Shown: positions 1 to 10,988 of the stretch, in pieces | How positions within the stretch are numbered: position 1 is the first letter of the stretch | How the letters are laid out: every line of letters begins with the position of its first letter | The notes under the pieces: model-generated | Databases searched by the model: none | Told to the model about the DNA's origin: nothing | Seen by the model: the letters and a program-made list of their open reading frames with translations, nothing else | Translations under genes and position numbers: made by a program | From: Isoetes taiwanensis | Taxonomy: Eukaryota; Streptophyta; Lycopodiopsida; Isoetales; Isoetaceae | Reading direction: 5' to 3' | Assembly: GCA_021234155.1 (NCBI GenBank) | Contig: JAJEKV010000004.1 | Location: 5,026,109-5,090,108, forward strand | Length of the DNA: 64,000 bases

Positions 1-798
1 ACATGGATCTGAATTATATCTGCAGTTACAGTACTCATGAGTCTCTCTCAACTTCTTCTTCTATCTAACTAATACTACAGTATCAACATCTTCTTAGTTG
101 AATAGAATACTACAGGAATCAATCCCCATTTTCCATAAACTGCAAACAATCCTGAATGCTCCAAAAAACCTCTTGCAGAAATAGAAATGAATAGAAAGAA
201 GATGTGAAGTAACACGAGCAGGTCTCATACTTTGCTTAGGGAAGGAAATATGCTTCAATCTGTGAACAAAATCAACAGCTTTACAACCAAATAAGGGATT
301 AGGTAAGATGCTGCATTGTCGGGATGCTCCAGTCAGCCAACCTGTATAAGCTAGACACATAGCCCAGCCACCAGAACTCTCCCTAATTCTGGCTTATGAT
401 ATCTGGATGATATGGAAGCGTCTTTCTGGAAACATTCAAATCCCTAGCTCGGTTATCTCAAGTAATCCAACATCCTGTTTTAAAACTGTAAATTTAAGAT
501 CAAGAATTTACTCTGATCCTTTCAAGAAAACATCCCTAGTCTTTCCGCTAGCAAGAAAGAGCAAGAGGAGAGGAAAAAGCCAAATGGATAGAAGATCCAA
601 CTAAAAAGACTGCCAAACAGACCCAAAAACTGCTCTCTTTATGAATTCAGCTTCAATTCTGCCCCACCTTATAGACTCTGCGCCCTTTCGGTGTGATTTG
701 CTTAACAAATCATCATTCTTAAAAAGATTGAGAGCAGAATACCACGTTAGTGGCTTACCAGGCCAAATCCACAAGACCGCCTTGAAGCTGCTCAAGAA
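1..798. other. No supported gene
   Basis: I find no coding region, RNA gene or bounded repeat here that I can support. Open frames are short (under 90 codons), occur on both strands and match no family I recognise. The DNA is moderately AT-rich and may be a decayed repeat or an intron of the exon-like remnant downstream. Confidence 0.4.
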
Positions 799-1692
799 TC
801 AAATCAGCAATTTCTTTGAAGCAGAAAATCTTCTGACACATCGGCAAACCCCACTAGCACCGGATCGAATTATCTGGCTTGCAAGAAGATCTGCAGCAGT
901 ACCGGAAAGAGGGGATGGGAGGGCGGCCTCCTTCCCCTGTTGCCGCCCTAGCCGCAGGCGGAGCAGGTGCGCCAAGAAACGTCCATCCCAGAGAGATCCT
1001 GCAGACACCCTTTCACTTATAGATACTGGAGTGAGAGCAGTATTTTGAGGCCATCTATACTTGAAACATGACTCAGCACTCACATCCTTCTTCATCAGAC
1101 CATCTTTGAAAGCTGTTGCCCTGACATGTGTAAATCTGACGAGATCTTTCTTCTGGTTCTTCACAACCTCCACTAGGAGTTGACAATATATGTCATCCTG
1201 CGCCTCACAAGTGATAAGAATACCTTGTTTCTTCATAAGATCGGTCTCTTTCTTCCTAAAGTGTAACACAAGATCCATCTTACCATTTGTTTTGCCTACT
1301 GGACCAAAAATAAAAAATACAAAAATTTCCGTGACTTCCTAAGGCGGGAGATATCCTGCCTACAAAGTGTGCATGTATGGCTAAAGTTTTGCCCAACGGA
1401 TGTGTGGTGAGTTGGTATAGGCCTAGTAATGCCAAAATAAATGTGCATTTGGTCAGGGGTTCAAACCTGGCCAGTGTATGTCTGTCATCCATCTTCTCCT
1501 CGGGGCATCGAGGATCTATGTCTGCTCTGATAATGGATGCGCTATCATCCATCGACAACGCATAGGATATTGCATCCTCGTTAGGTTTTCCCTTCTTCTG
1601 TGAGCTTGAGGTCGCTAGAGTATCTGCCGAGCCTCTTGCTTTCTTAGGAGGAGGTGTAGCAATTACCAATCGGTTTTGCCTCTTCTTCCCTG
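799..1692 (-). pseudogene. Uncharacterised exon-like remnant
   Basis: I do not recognise this gene. On the minus strand about 1690 to 1495 reads as a hydrophilic, Lys/Ser/Pro-rich peptide beginning near VIATPPPKKARGSAD, typical of a disordered nuclear protein segment. The reading frame then runs into a SINE-like patch (1375-1495). It ends at a good splice-donor-like AAATG/GTAAGA at 1283-1282. A second open stretch on the same strand (1278 to about 1050) encodes ILITCEAQDDIYCQLLVEVV and looks protein-like rather than random, but it lies in another frame. The simplest reading is one or two exons of an old gene damaged by a SINE insertion. No domain is assignable and both exon limits are guesses. 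Confidence 0.25.
1375..1495 (+). repeat. tRNA-derived SINE-like sequence
   Basis: The stretch has the two internal pol III promoter boxes in tRNA spacing. An A-box-like TGGTGAGTTGG lies at about 1405-1415. A near-consensus B box, GGTTCAAACC, lies at 1458-1467 inside a T-arm-like CAGG...CCTG stem. No complete cloverleaf or CCA-compatible acceptor stem is visible, so a tRNA-derived SINE is more likely than a tRNA gene. Tail and target duplication were not found. Confidence 0.4.
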
Positions 1693-2262
1693 CAAACGAG
1701 GGTGCAATACATATTTAGCGTGATTTCGAGTGGTGAACCATTCCAGCCAGACTAAACTATAAAGAATGGCATAGAATCGCCAATTACAGACAGACTAATT
1801 ACAGGTAGGACAAAAAAGGAAAGACCGAACAAAAAAGGAAAGACTGAACAATCACTCAAAGATAGGCCAATTAAACACGGGCAGATTAATTTACTCACTG
1901 CCAGACAAATTATAGACAACAAAATTAATCACGGGCAGGACAATTAAACACAGGAAGGACAATTATGCAAAGGCAGATTTAACTCACTGCCAGAGAAATG
2001 ATAGACAAGAGTATGAGCAGCCGGGCAGAAGATTTATTGACAGAAAATACGGAACAAACACTGCACAATAAACAGACCAATGAACAGAACCCTAAACACT
2101 GAACAAAGAATCGAACAATGAACGAATGACACACAGAATGATGAACAATACTGACCTTGAGCAGCTTCTCTCGTGGCTCAGCCAGAGTTCGGAGCAACAC
2201 GACCTTTGAGTGGCATTTTTGCGACGATCTTGAGCGCCTCGGAGTTCTTGAGTTCTTGAGCG
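1693..2262. other. Flank of the first Ty3/gypsy element, no gene
   Basis: There is no supported gene. The stretch has short imperfect repeats: an AAAGGAAAGACYGAACAA motif twice near 1816-1852, and several copies of GGCAGATT/CACTGCCAGA-like words between 1790 and 2000. At 2231-2262 the word GAGCGCCTCG occurs twice, and the retroelement inserted next to the second copy. Confidence 0.4.
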
Positions 2263-2267
2263 CCTCG
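2263..2267. repeat. Left target-site duplication CCTCG
   Basis: CCTCG lies directly before the TG start of the 5' LTR and recurs directly after the CA end of the 3' LTR (13374-13378). Five base pairs is the usual Ty3/gypsy duplication size. It fixes the outer borders of the element. Confidence 0.75.
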
Positions 2268-4654
2268 TGCTGCCACATTTTGTGGCAGCAAGAGGAAATT
2301 GTACAACACAAGAAGAAGACAAGCTGCCAATGCTGATTTTAAGCTGATTACACTCTTGAAGGATTATTTTGTTACAGATCATTGAAGAATTTTTTTGATG
2401 AAGACTAAGGAAGGACATTCATGGAAGCTATTTCATTAGATCAAATTAAATGGTCACAAGGAGCAAGAAAAAGTCAAGTCATCATATTTGAGCAAACAAG
2501 AGAGCAAAGGACACAAACATTTACTTTGAAGACATAAGAAGGTTTTGAAGACCCCCAAGAGTTCCATGGTATGTGCAAAATAACTCTAGATCAAGTTCAT
2601 ATTGAGGCAAATTCCTATACCATTATTTCACCCCATACCACCTTCTTTCCTTGATTTCCAAGTTGGTACATCCTCAATCAACCTTGTTTTCCAATTGACA
2701 ACATTTTTGTCTAGCCAGCCAAAAAGCTTCACTCTCATCTCTTCCATAACTCCATACATTCATTTCCATGATAAGCTTCCAAAAGAAAAATGGTCAAGAA
2801 ATTTGCAAAAGTTATGCATAAAGGTGGCATTGTGCCCACGTATAACCTTGGAAGCCACCTCACATCTCCATCATTCCTCATCATCACTTACATCATACTC
2901 CCTCCATCCCCAAGTTCAAAAATTAAAAAATTGGCTAAAGGGCTTCCATTTTTCAAGTTGATTATGATTCTATGTAATATTGCCACTTGGGAGTGCCATG
3001 TCATTTGCACATCATCCTCCTCATCATCATATATGCCATACACGTGTCATCCACATCCATAAGTTGAAAAAAGTTTTTTGGCTAGACAAAAATTGAGTCA
3101 AGATACATTGCCATGTCATTTGCCTAGTCATCACCATTGCCATGTCATATGCCATCACAATTGCCTAGTCATCTTTTTTTGCCATATTTCACATCCTATG
3201 GTTAAGCTATGCAAAAAATTATTCCTAGCAAAAGATTCCAATTGAGATGGGAGAATATGCTAATATCCTTTATCTTGGCCTTTGGATTATTGCCTTGAGA
3301 TTCGTGCCTTTCTATAAAAAATAAAAAAAAATTTTCCTATTCTACCCCACCTAGCATTCTCTACCCCCCCACCTTGACTCATCCACCAATCCACACCTCC
3401 ACGTGGCACCATGGGGCATGGGGGGGGCGGGCACGGGCAGTTCCCCCCTTCATAATGGCACGTTTATTCGGAAGAAATTGCGGTAAAATTCCTTTTATAC
3501 ACTAGTCGCTTTTTCTAAACATGCCTGTGGGATATTTGGACTATTTTTCAAGAACCCTAATTTTCGATGAAGGCCAAGATCCGGAAAATTGGTTGGAATT
3601 ACCTGCTTAATCATAGCTCTGCACCCTCCATTCACCTACACGCATCCATACCGACTCATAAACAAACAAAAATTTGAATTTCAAACAGGAATTTGCCAAG
3701 ATTTGAAACCAAAAAGCGGGGGCGTTTAAGATGGATTGAGATCTTGCATTGTTTTAGGGGTTGTATGCGTGAAGAACGTCGACTTGAAGCTTTTAGAGGC
3801 GGATTGGTGATTCCTAGCTGCATTTGCTCCTCTAGCCTCCAAATTCGGAAGAATTGACGGGCTATTGAGATTATCGACCACTTTTGAGATTATTGACAAT
3901 TTGATCTGTTTGATTGTTTTTCCTGAGACCATTAGACTCAGGGAAATTGATGTTGATCTTTTGAATAGCTTCTTGAATGAAAATCGACCTTAGAAAAAAA
4001 ATTCGTGTGGTGATTGTTCTTGAGTTTAATCCTTGATTTTCAGAAAACTAAAAAATAATTTAGTTTGAAATTTTTATGCACTATAACTAGAGGGTATTTC
4101 AACTGATACACTTGAAAAAACACAAAAAGCCAATTAGATTTCATATTAGGTAAAAAAGTTGCTCTCGGGTTCTTGCGGTCGGTGATAGGAGATTTTAATC
4201 AAATTCTACCCTTTAGGTTGTTAATTTCCTGAAATTTTTAAGTTGCCTTCAATCTAGACACGGTCGGAGATATCTCAAATTTCCAAAACTAAAAAACTTG
4301 TTCCATCTTCAATCTGCAAAAAAATAGCTTCTTTTTCTTTGGTATTGACCAATTTTTGACCCAGTCAGAAGTGTGATTTTGAGAACCTTGCTTATCTCAG
4401 CTCTATCTAGACTTTTGAACACTGATTCCCACATCTGTTAAGAAGATCTCTATCAAAAAATCAATTGATTTGCTTGATTTGATTTTAAATGGCACAAGTT
4501 TATGGTCAGACCATTTTTTTTGCTTCAGGGAAAGCAGTCTGATCTTGAAATTTCAGTGACTTTTCCAGGTTTTGGTGATTCTGAGTGGTTGCCTTAAGCA
4601 ACCTGGAGGTTCTAAACCATTAGGTTGGAGGTTTTGCCAAAAAAGCCTTCAACA
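2268..4654 (+). repeat. 5' LTR of Ty3/gypsy copy 1
   Basis: The LTR begins TGCTGCCACA and ends TTCAACA. It is matched along its whole length by 10989-13373 and, inverted, by 53127-55526 and by 61862 to the window end. The first 20-odd bases form a hairpin (TGCTGCCACA, 3-nt loop, TGTGGCAGCA). A TATA-like TCTATAAAAA near 3311 is a candidate promoter for the element. Against the 3' LTR the differences are mostly short indels, with few substitutions. Confidence 0.92.
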
Positions 4655-4657
4655 TTT

Positions 4658-4673
4658 TGGAGGTTCTACCGAG
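4658..4673 (+). other. Candidate primer binding site
   Basis: A TGG-starting stretch, TGGAGGTTCTACCGAG, begins three bases after the LTR end, where a primer binding site is expected. The same sequence adjoins the 5' LTR of copy 2 (inverted, ending near 61858). I could not assign the tRNA from memory. Confidence 0.45.
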
Positions 4674-4698
4674 ATTACTATACTTTGAAGAAGAATTA

Positions 4699-5770
4699 AT
4701 GGCACCAAGAAGGGGAAATGATCATACTGAGCAGCCAGAGGCACAAGAAAACCCTGAGAGTTCTGCTGTGCCCCAAGGAATCAATGTATTGGGGAACACT
4801 TGTCTCCATCAATCTTATGAGCTTAGTGTGCGGTTCACGCACCAACTTTTGATCCTAGCATAAATGCTAATTATTTTTGAAGGTTTTGAGGAATATTACC
4901 GGGATTATGGACACAAGAAAGGCCGCAAGCTCTCTAATTCAAGAAATGTTTCAAGAATGAGGAGGTAAGAGCATGGTTAGATTATGTATTTGCTTTAGGT
5001 ACTAGAACATGGGAAGATATTGTGCCTAAGTTTCTAACCAGATTTGGGAAATTGGTTAAGCCAAGAGAATTAGCTCTCGAGCTACACTCATTCCACATCA
5101 AGCATGGTGAGACTATTCATCAATATCTGAGAAAGGTTTAATGCATATTTGTTAAAATGCCAAACCGAGCATGTCCTCCATCATACTTTGGATTTAGTAG
5201 CAGCTTTTATAAATGGATTAAGTGACAGACCTAGGGTGCACAAGAAGATGACCAGGATACGAGGATTCGAAGGATTTGACACCATACATAAGGCCTTTAC
5301 TAAAGCTGAGAATTAGCGAGATGTTTATTTGTTCAACTGAACCTATGATGCGATTTACTAATGATCCTTTTTCACGAATTTGAGCAGGAATACACAACAT
5401 CGGTGCCAATCTATCTTTGTGCGAGAAGGAGAAGAGAACTACCAAGGCTGAGGAGGCAATTATCCCCTACCGCAGATTCAAAATCTGAGTTGCTCAAGAT
5501 GGGTGAGGCATTGGCTGAAGTGACTAAACAACTTCAAGAGTTGAAGGCATCCAAACCTGAGAAAAGGGTCTTTCCCCATGCATTCATTGTCTAAGGGATA
5601 GTCATTCTTCCTGAAGTTTGTTATTATAGGCCTTGCCTTTGTGTGTGGTAGGAGAGGGCATTATGGTAAAGAATGTCCTGTTTGTACTTTTTGTAAGGGC
5701 ATAGGTCATCTTGAAGATAAGTGTAGTGTCAAAGAGTATTTTGCTAGACAAGAGTTAGCCAAAAAGCAAT
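4699..5770 (+). pseudogene. gag of Ty3/gypsy copy 1
   Basis: Gag packages the element RNA into virus-like particles. The likely start is ATG 4699 (MAPRRGNDHTEQPEAQENP), because the same start context is conserved in copy 2 at 61817. A retrotransposon-gag capsid segment follows (about 4940-5300; WLDYVFALGTRTWEDIVPKF, then ELHSFHIKHGETIHQYL). After a basic linker come two zinc knuckles at about 5640-5724. The second, CTFCKGIGHLEDKC, is a perfect CX2CX4HX4C. Stops and frameshifts break the frame after about 55 codons and again at several points, so this is a pseudogene. Some indels could be assembly errors, since copy 2 differs at the same kind of places. Confidence 0.85.
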
Positions 5771-6129
5771 GAAACAAGTGCATCTATCGATTTGTGCAGG
5801 AAATGGAGGATCAAGAAGAGATTTTGGCTGTACACACTCGAGGAATCTTTGGAATCCAAAGGCAAAAAGCGTAATTTGTAACCAAAGAAGGGAATGCAAA
5901 GAAGAGGTAAAGATTTTGAAGGCAATCAGGTATTATCTTATCCCCTTGCTCAAAAAAAATTGTTCATCAAGATAAGGAGAGGAAAGATGAAATTATTCAG
6001 GTAGTACCACCTCCTCCATTAAAAATTTGCAAGAAAAGATAAAGAAGGAGAAGATTTGGAGATTTTGCTAAAAAATTCTAAGATAAGCATAGACTTACTA
6101 ACCTTGCTAAGGATTGCTCCCTCTACGAA

Positions 6130-9100
6130 AAAAAGTTGTTGAGTTTAAATGAGGAAAAAGAGGATATGTTTACTAATCATGTTGGTGAGCTTGTATTATC
6201 CAGGATGATGCTTGATCCGGGGCCTTTTACTTGTGTTGCAAACATTGGTAAAAAAGGTTCTAACCAAAGTATTATTAGATGGTGGTTCCCTTTGAATGTG
6301 ATGCCACATCACATAATGAAATCTTGTGGTTTGGAATGTGATAGACGAGCACCTATGGTTTTGAAATCATTCTCTAACACAAAAATTCATCCTATAGGGA
6401 TAATTAGTAGTGTTTTAGTTGACATTGAGGGTATTATTGTGGCTGCTAGTTTTGTGGTGGTAGCTTTTTTGAAGGGGTTGATGAGAATACTGATATTTAT
6501 GATCTACTTTTGGGCAGGAAATGGTTGTCTCTTTGTGGATGCAAGGCGGTGTGGTCCAAGGGAGAATGTATTATTTCAGATGGGGGAAAAAGTGACTCTC
6601 TACAACCGAGGGGTTGGAGAACGGAGACCTTAAATTTCTTAGAGATAGACATGCTATCCCAAAATCCTTGTGGAGAATATGAGATTTCTGTTCCTACAAT
6701 TGCAACATGTTCAATAGAAGAGGGTAAGCTAAAAAATCTGGTGAACATGCATACATGTGGTTTGATGGAGGTATATCAAAAAAATTGAATGTTTCTTTGC
6801 TTCTTACGCAATTATCGAGATAACTCTAACAAGCTTTTGGCTAAAGTTGGCAGAATTTACTCGGGGATAACATCAAATGTGGCAGAATCTGAGCTCTATT
6901 ATTAGCGGGGCTTACAAGAAGCCAAACATTTGGGAATTAATGAGCTGGTTATATTTGGAGATTCTCGGCTTGTTTGCAAACAGTATTGGGAGAATATCGG
7001 TCAAAGAATCTGGATATGATTTTCTTAAGGGATGAAGTTTTGGGAGAATTATTGGATTTCAAAAGATGGGAGATACATCATATACCAAGGAGTTTAATTC
7101 AGAGGTGATGCACTTTGCGTAAGTGTTCTATTAGAGCATCTAGCTGAAGGTGCCATCAATGAGGAAGAATTGGAGAGGAAAGAATTACGGCAGTTGTATC
7201 CCATATTAGTGATTAATGCTAGTGAGGAAAAACAGGGCCGGGGAGCTGAAGATAAAAAAGAATAATCAGGAAAGGACTCTTTATGTAGGGGATTTATTTG
7301 GGGAAGAGGATGAGAGTAGGGTAAGAGATTTTTTGAAGAATGGAGTGATGTATTTGCTTGGGATTATGATGAGTGAAAGGGGTTGACAAGAAGATTTGTG
7401 AATTTGAGATAAAAACAAAGGAAGGAGTTAAGCCAAGAATACAAAAAGCGAGGAGGATAAATGGATCATTGATGACCTTGATTAGGGAAGAATTGAATAG
7501 GATGAAGGATCTTTGGGGTAATAGCGAAATTATGAATCGGAATGGTTATCTTGTATAGTACTGTTGAGAAAAAGAATAAGACAATTAGGATATGCATTGA
7601 TTATAGGGGAGCTCAACAAAGCCACAATTAAGGACTGTTATCCTCTACCTTTTTAGAGGAAGTGCTATATCTGCGATGCTTGTGTAAGGAAATGTTTTCA
7701 TTCTTGGATGGTTTTTCGGGTTTCAATCAAATCGGCATAAAGGAGGAGGATCAACCAAAGGCGCTTTCATTACACCTTGGGGTAATTTTGCAATGAAAAA
7801 AAAAATGCCTTTTGGACTAATGAATGCTCCTGCCACTTTTTCAGAGAGCTATGGACACTATTTTCAAGGAGATGCACATCAATTACTTCCGGGGTGTTTA
7901 CGGATGATTTGTGTTTAGGCACATTTATCGAGATCATTTCAGTTTGCTAACAAAAAATATGTTCATTATGCAGGGGAAGTGGAGTGAGCCTAAATCCTAA
8001 GAAATGTGTTTTCTTCTGTTCTAAAGGGGATCTTCTTGGACATGAGATATCAACTCAAGGGATCCGGTGGGCTGCAGGGAAATTGGAAGCCTTGAAGAAG
8101 TTGACACCACCGAAACCCTCAAAAAGGTTAAAGGTTTTATGGGGATGACAAGTTTTCTTAGGATATATGTGCCTCACTTATCACACATTATTTGTCCTAT
8201 AGCCGGGTTGACGGGGTTGGTAAATACTCCAAAGAAGAGAGTAAGTATATTTTTATAAAATGGGATGATGTTTGCGAGAGAGCTTTTGAGGAAATTATAG
8301 AAACCCTTTGCAATCCTACTATTTTAAAACCTCCCGATCTTACAAAAACTTTCACTGCATATATAAGTGTGACCAAGAGAGCCATAGGTATAGCCCTGCT
8401 ACAGGAACATGGAATTATAGCCTTTTCAAGCAAAATCTGGTCTGACACAGAACTTAGATATCAAAGATTAGAAAAAAGTTTCTTTTGCACTAATGTTCTT
8501 ATTGGAAAAGCATGGACACTTCTCGCTTAACAATCATACCTGTGTTTTCATGAAGCAAAACCCATTGACACTATTGTTTGCAAAAAAATTTACCAAAGGC
8601 AAAGTTATGCGGATGGGCTTGTAAGGTACAAAATTATGATATTGACATTAAAGTAATTAAAGTTCTTGAAGATCCTAGTGCTTATTTGCCTAATATGATG
8701 TTTAAGTATGAAGATCAAGAAGGTTTGAATGAGGAAAATACAACTAACATAGTAGCTTTTGGCAGTGAGATGATTGATTGGCAGGTTGACATTAAGAATT
8801 TTTTGGAGCATCTTTGAGATACCAAAAGATCGAATAGCGACCCGGTGAGGAGGTTCAAGGAAAAGTGTAAAACTTTTAGGCTCATTGAAGGTGTGCTATG
8901 TAAGGTGGATAAAGAAGGGTCTTTGCTTTCGGTGTGTTGACAAGGGTGAGGCTGAATTAATCATAGAGGCATGCCATGAAGGCATTTGTGGAGGCCATTA
9001 TCTTTGTAGATACTACAAAAAGAAGATCATGAGGTCGGGGTACTTTTGGCCAACCTTGTTTAAAGATTGTTATAATAAAATTAAAAGTTGTCATAAGTGC

Positions 9101-9960
9101 GATTTTTGGAAAAGAATATTGCAGCCAAAGACCACTTACGCCATTGTATCACTGGACCATTCCAAGTTTGGGGTTTGGATTTTATAGGACCCTTAGATCC
9201 CCCTTCATCCGCTCAACATCAATATATCTTGGTTGCAACAGATTACTTCACTAAATGGGCGAAGTTGTACCTCTTAGGGAAGCAAATGCTTTTACAACTG
9301 CTAGGTTCTGCATGAAAATATTTGCAGCAGGTTTGGGATACCTTTTAAAATTATATCGACGAGAGGAACTCGGTTTGTAAATCAAGTTATTGCTACACTC
9401 CTAGAGATCCTTAAGGTTAAGCATGTAAAGAGTTCAGCCTACTATCCACGAGGGAAATGGCCAAGCGAGAATCAACAAACAAGGTTCTTAAGTCCATATT
9501 GCAAAAACATTAGTTTGTCAAAAGAGATTGGCATGAAAAACTTTATGATGCATTGTGGGCTTATAGAACTACAATAAAAAATTCTACCAATCATACTCCA
9601 TTTAGCTTGGTTTATGGTGTGGAATCTGTGGTTCCTATAGAGCTCGAGTTACCTTCATTAAGGTTGGCTCATAGAATCAATCTGGAAATGGAAGAAGTTT
9701 GTGAGGGAAAGGTGTGTAAGGCTGATGCAATTGGATGAGCACAGATATGAAGCGAGAAAATCTTTGTTATGATTAAAAAGGCCAAGGATGTTGCAGCTTT
9801 TTAAAGCTGCTCACAAGCTCCAAGGAATATTCAAGGAAGGGGAATTGGTTTTGAAATGGAATAAAGCAAGGGAGAAGGTTGCAAGCAAATTTGAGAATTT
9901 ATGGGAGGGTCTTTTTGAAGTTATAGGTGTAGCGGGACGAGATTAAATCTTGGTTAAGAT
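6130..9960 (+). pseudogene. pol of Ty3/gypsy copy 1 (PR-RNH-RT-RNH-INT)
   Basis: Pol makes the protease, reverse transcriptase, RNase H and integrase that copy and insert the element. In order I see an aspartic protease (about 6240-6520; DGGS active site, then LLLGRKWL) and a plant-type RNase H (6745-7135, listed separately). The reverse transcriptase (about 7560-8100) has RICIDYR, SFLDGFSGFNQI, MPFGLMNAPATF and a catalytic box VFTDDL in place of the usual YLDD. The connection RNase H (8190-8530) retains the AIGIALLQEHG core but lacks the normal first Asp. The integrase (8885-9740) has an H-H-C-C zinc region ending CHKC and a core with GPLDPP and ATDYFTKW. Frame changes occur every few hundred bases, so the gene is dead. 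The order is shared with copy 2. Confidence 0.9.
6745..7135 (+). other. Additional RNase H domain upstream of RT
   Basis: RNase H degrades the RNA strand of RNA:DNA hybrids during reverse transcription. The four expected acidic positions are visible in succession, across several frame changes: Asp in MWFDGGIS, Glu in SNVAESE, Asp in ELVIFGDSRLV, and Asp in NSEVDAL. The motif HHIPREFNSEVDAL is typical of plant and archaeal-type RNase H. It lies between protease and reverse transcriptase. In the Tat lineage, the known dual-RNase H group, the extra domain follows the first RNase H. The downstream RNase H of this element has lost its first Asp, as expected if this domain took over the activity. 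Confidence 0.75.
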
Positions 9961-10235
9961 CTGTGGAAGATAACTATAAGCTGCCAAATCCTATCAACAT
10001 TCTACATTTGAAGAGGTATTGGCAACAACATGTTGCCCTATGTTTGTTTGCATAATCGAAGATGCATCCTTAACTTAAATTAGGATTTAAGTGTGTTTAG
10101 ACATAAATTCAACTTTGAGAAGAAATTATAAAAGATAAAAACATCAAAAACATCAAAAACATTTTGTTCTATATGTTCTTTGTGATTGATTAAGTATTAT
10201 TCGACTTTGTTACTGCTTAAAATGTCATGTGTAGC

Positions 10236-10860
10236 TTTTAACAGGGTTTAGCAGTCCAGGGATGTTGTCTTCAAGAGGTTGAATATTTTCCATGCAGGTT
10301 CACCAGTCTGACCATCATTCATCTGTGCATTAGTGATCTTGCCAAGCATCTGAGCCTTATTCCTTACCTTCACTTCATGATCATGTCCTTCTAGCAAGCT
10401 CTGCCAAATCAACATCCCACACAAGCAGGCTTGCAAATGCTAATCATCTTTATTTGTCATGCGGGTGCATCAGTGGCCATTATTCATCCGCACATTTGTG
10501 GCCCTACCTAGCATCAAGCCTTATCATATACTCTTCTTTCCATATTCCTATTCCTTTAGCAAACCACCGCCAAATCAACATCCCACCAAGCAGGCTTGCA
10601 AATGCTAATCATCTTTATTTGTCATGCAGGTGCACCAGGTTGGCCATCATTCATCTGCACATTTGTGGTCCTACCTAGCATCAAGCCTTATCATATACTC
10701 TTCTTTTCATATTCCTATCCCTTTAGCAAACCTTCGCCAAATCAACATCCCACCAAGCGGGCTTGCAAATCTTCGGGAACATTTTTATTTCCATGCGGTG
10801 CACCAGCCATTGTCATACTTCCATCGCTCACTTGTTGGCCTATTTATTCCATATGACTTC
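10236..10860 (+). repeat. Tandem array of about 167-bp units in the 3' region of copy 1
   Basis: Units start at about 10236 (diverged), 10403, 10569 and 10736 (partial), giving spacings of 166-167 bp. Each carries GCCAAATCAACATCCCAC, then CTTGCAAATGCTAATCATC, then a CATCAAGCCTTATCATATAC block. Copy 2 has the same array (about 55620-56210, spacing 163-165 bp). The unit size is close to nucleosome-length satellites. Short open frames through the array look incidental. Confidence 0.85.
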
Positions 10861-10988
10861 ACTCCTTGCCACATTCATTTCCCTCGGAAGTGCCTAGTTC
10901 AACTTCCCATCAAGGCAAACTTCTCAACATCAAGTTTGTGAGGTTGAAGTATGAATTTGGCGAACAAGCTTCCTCTTTCTTTTTAGCA

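Noticed and set aside
1395-1480. A tRNA gene
   Set aside because: The B box is good, but no full cloverleaf or acceptor stem can be drawn.
10403-10860. Protein-coding frames through the 167-bp repeats
   Set aside because: Overlapping frames in all phases of a tandem repeat whose period is not a multiple of three, in both element copies. No conserved frame.
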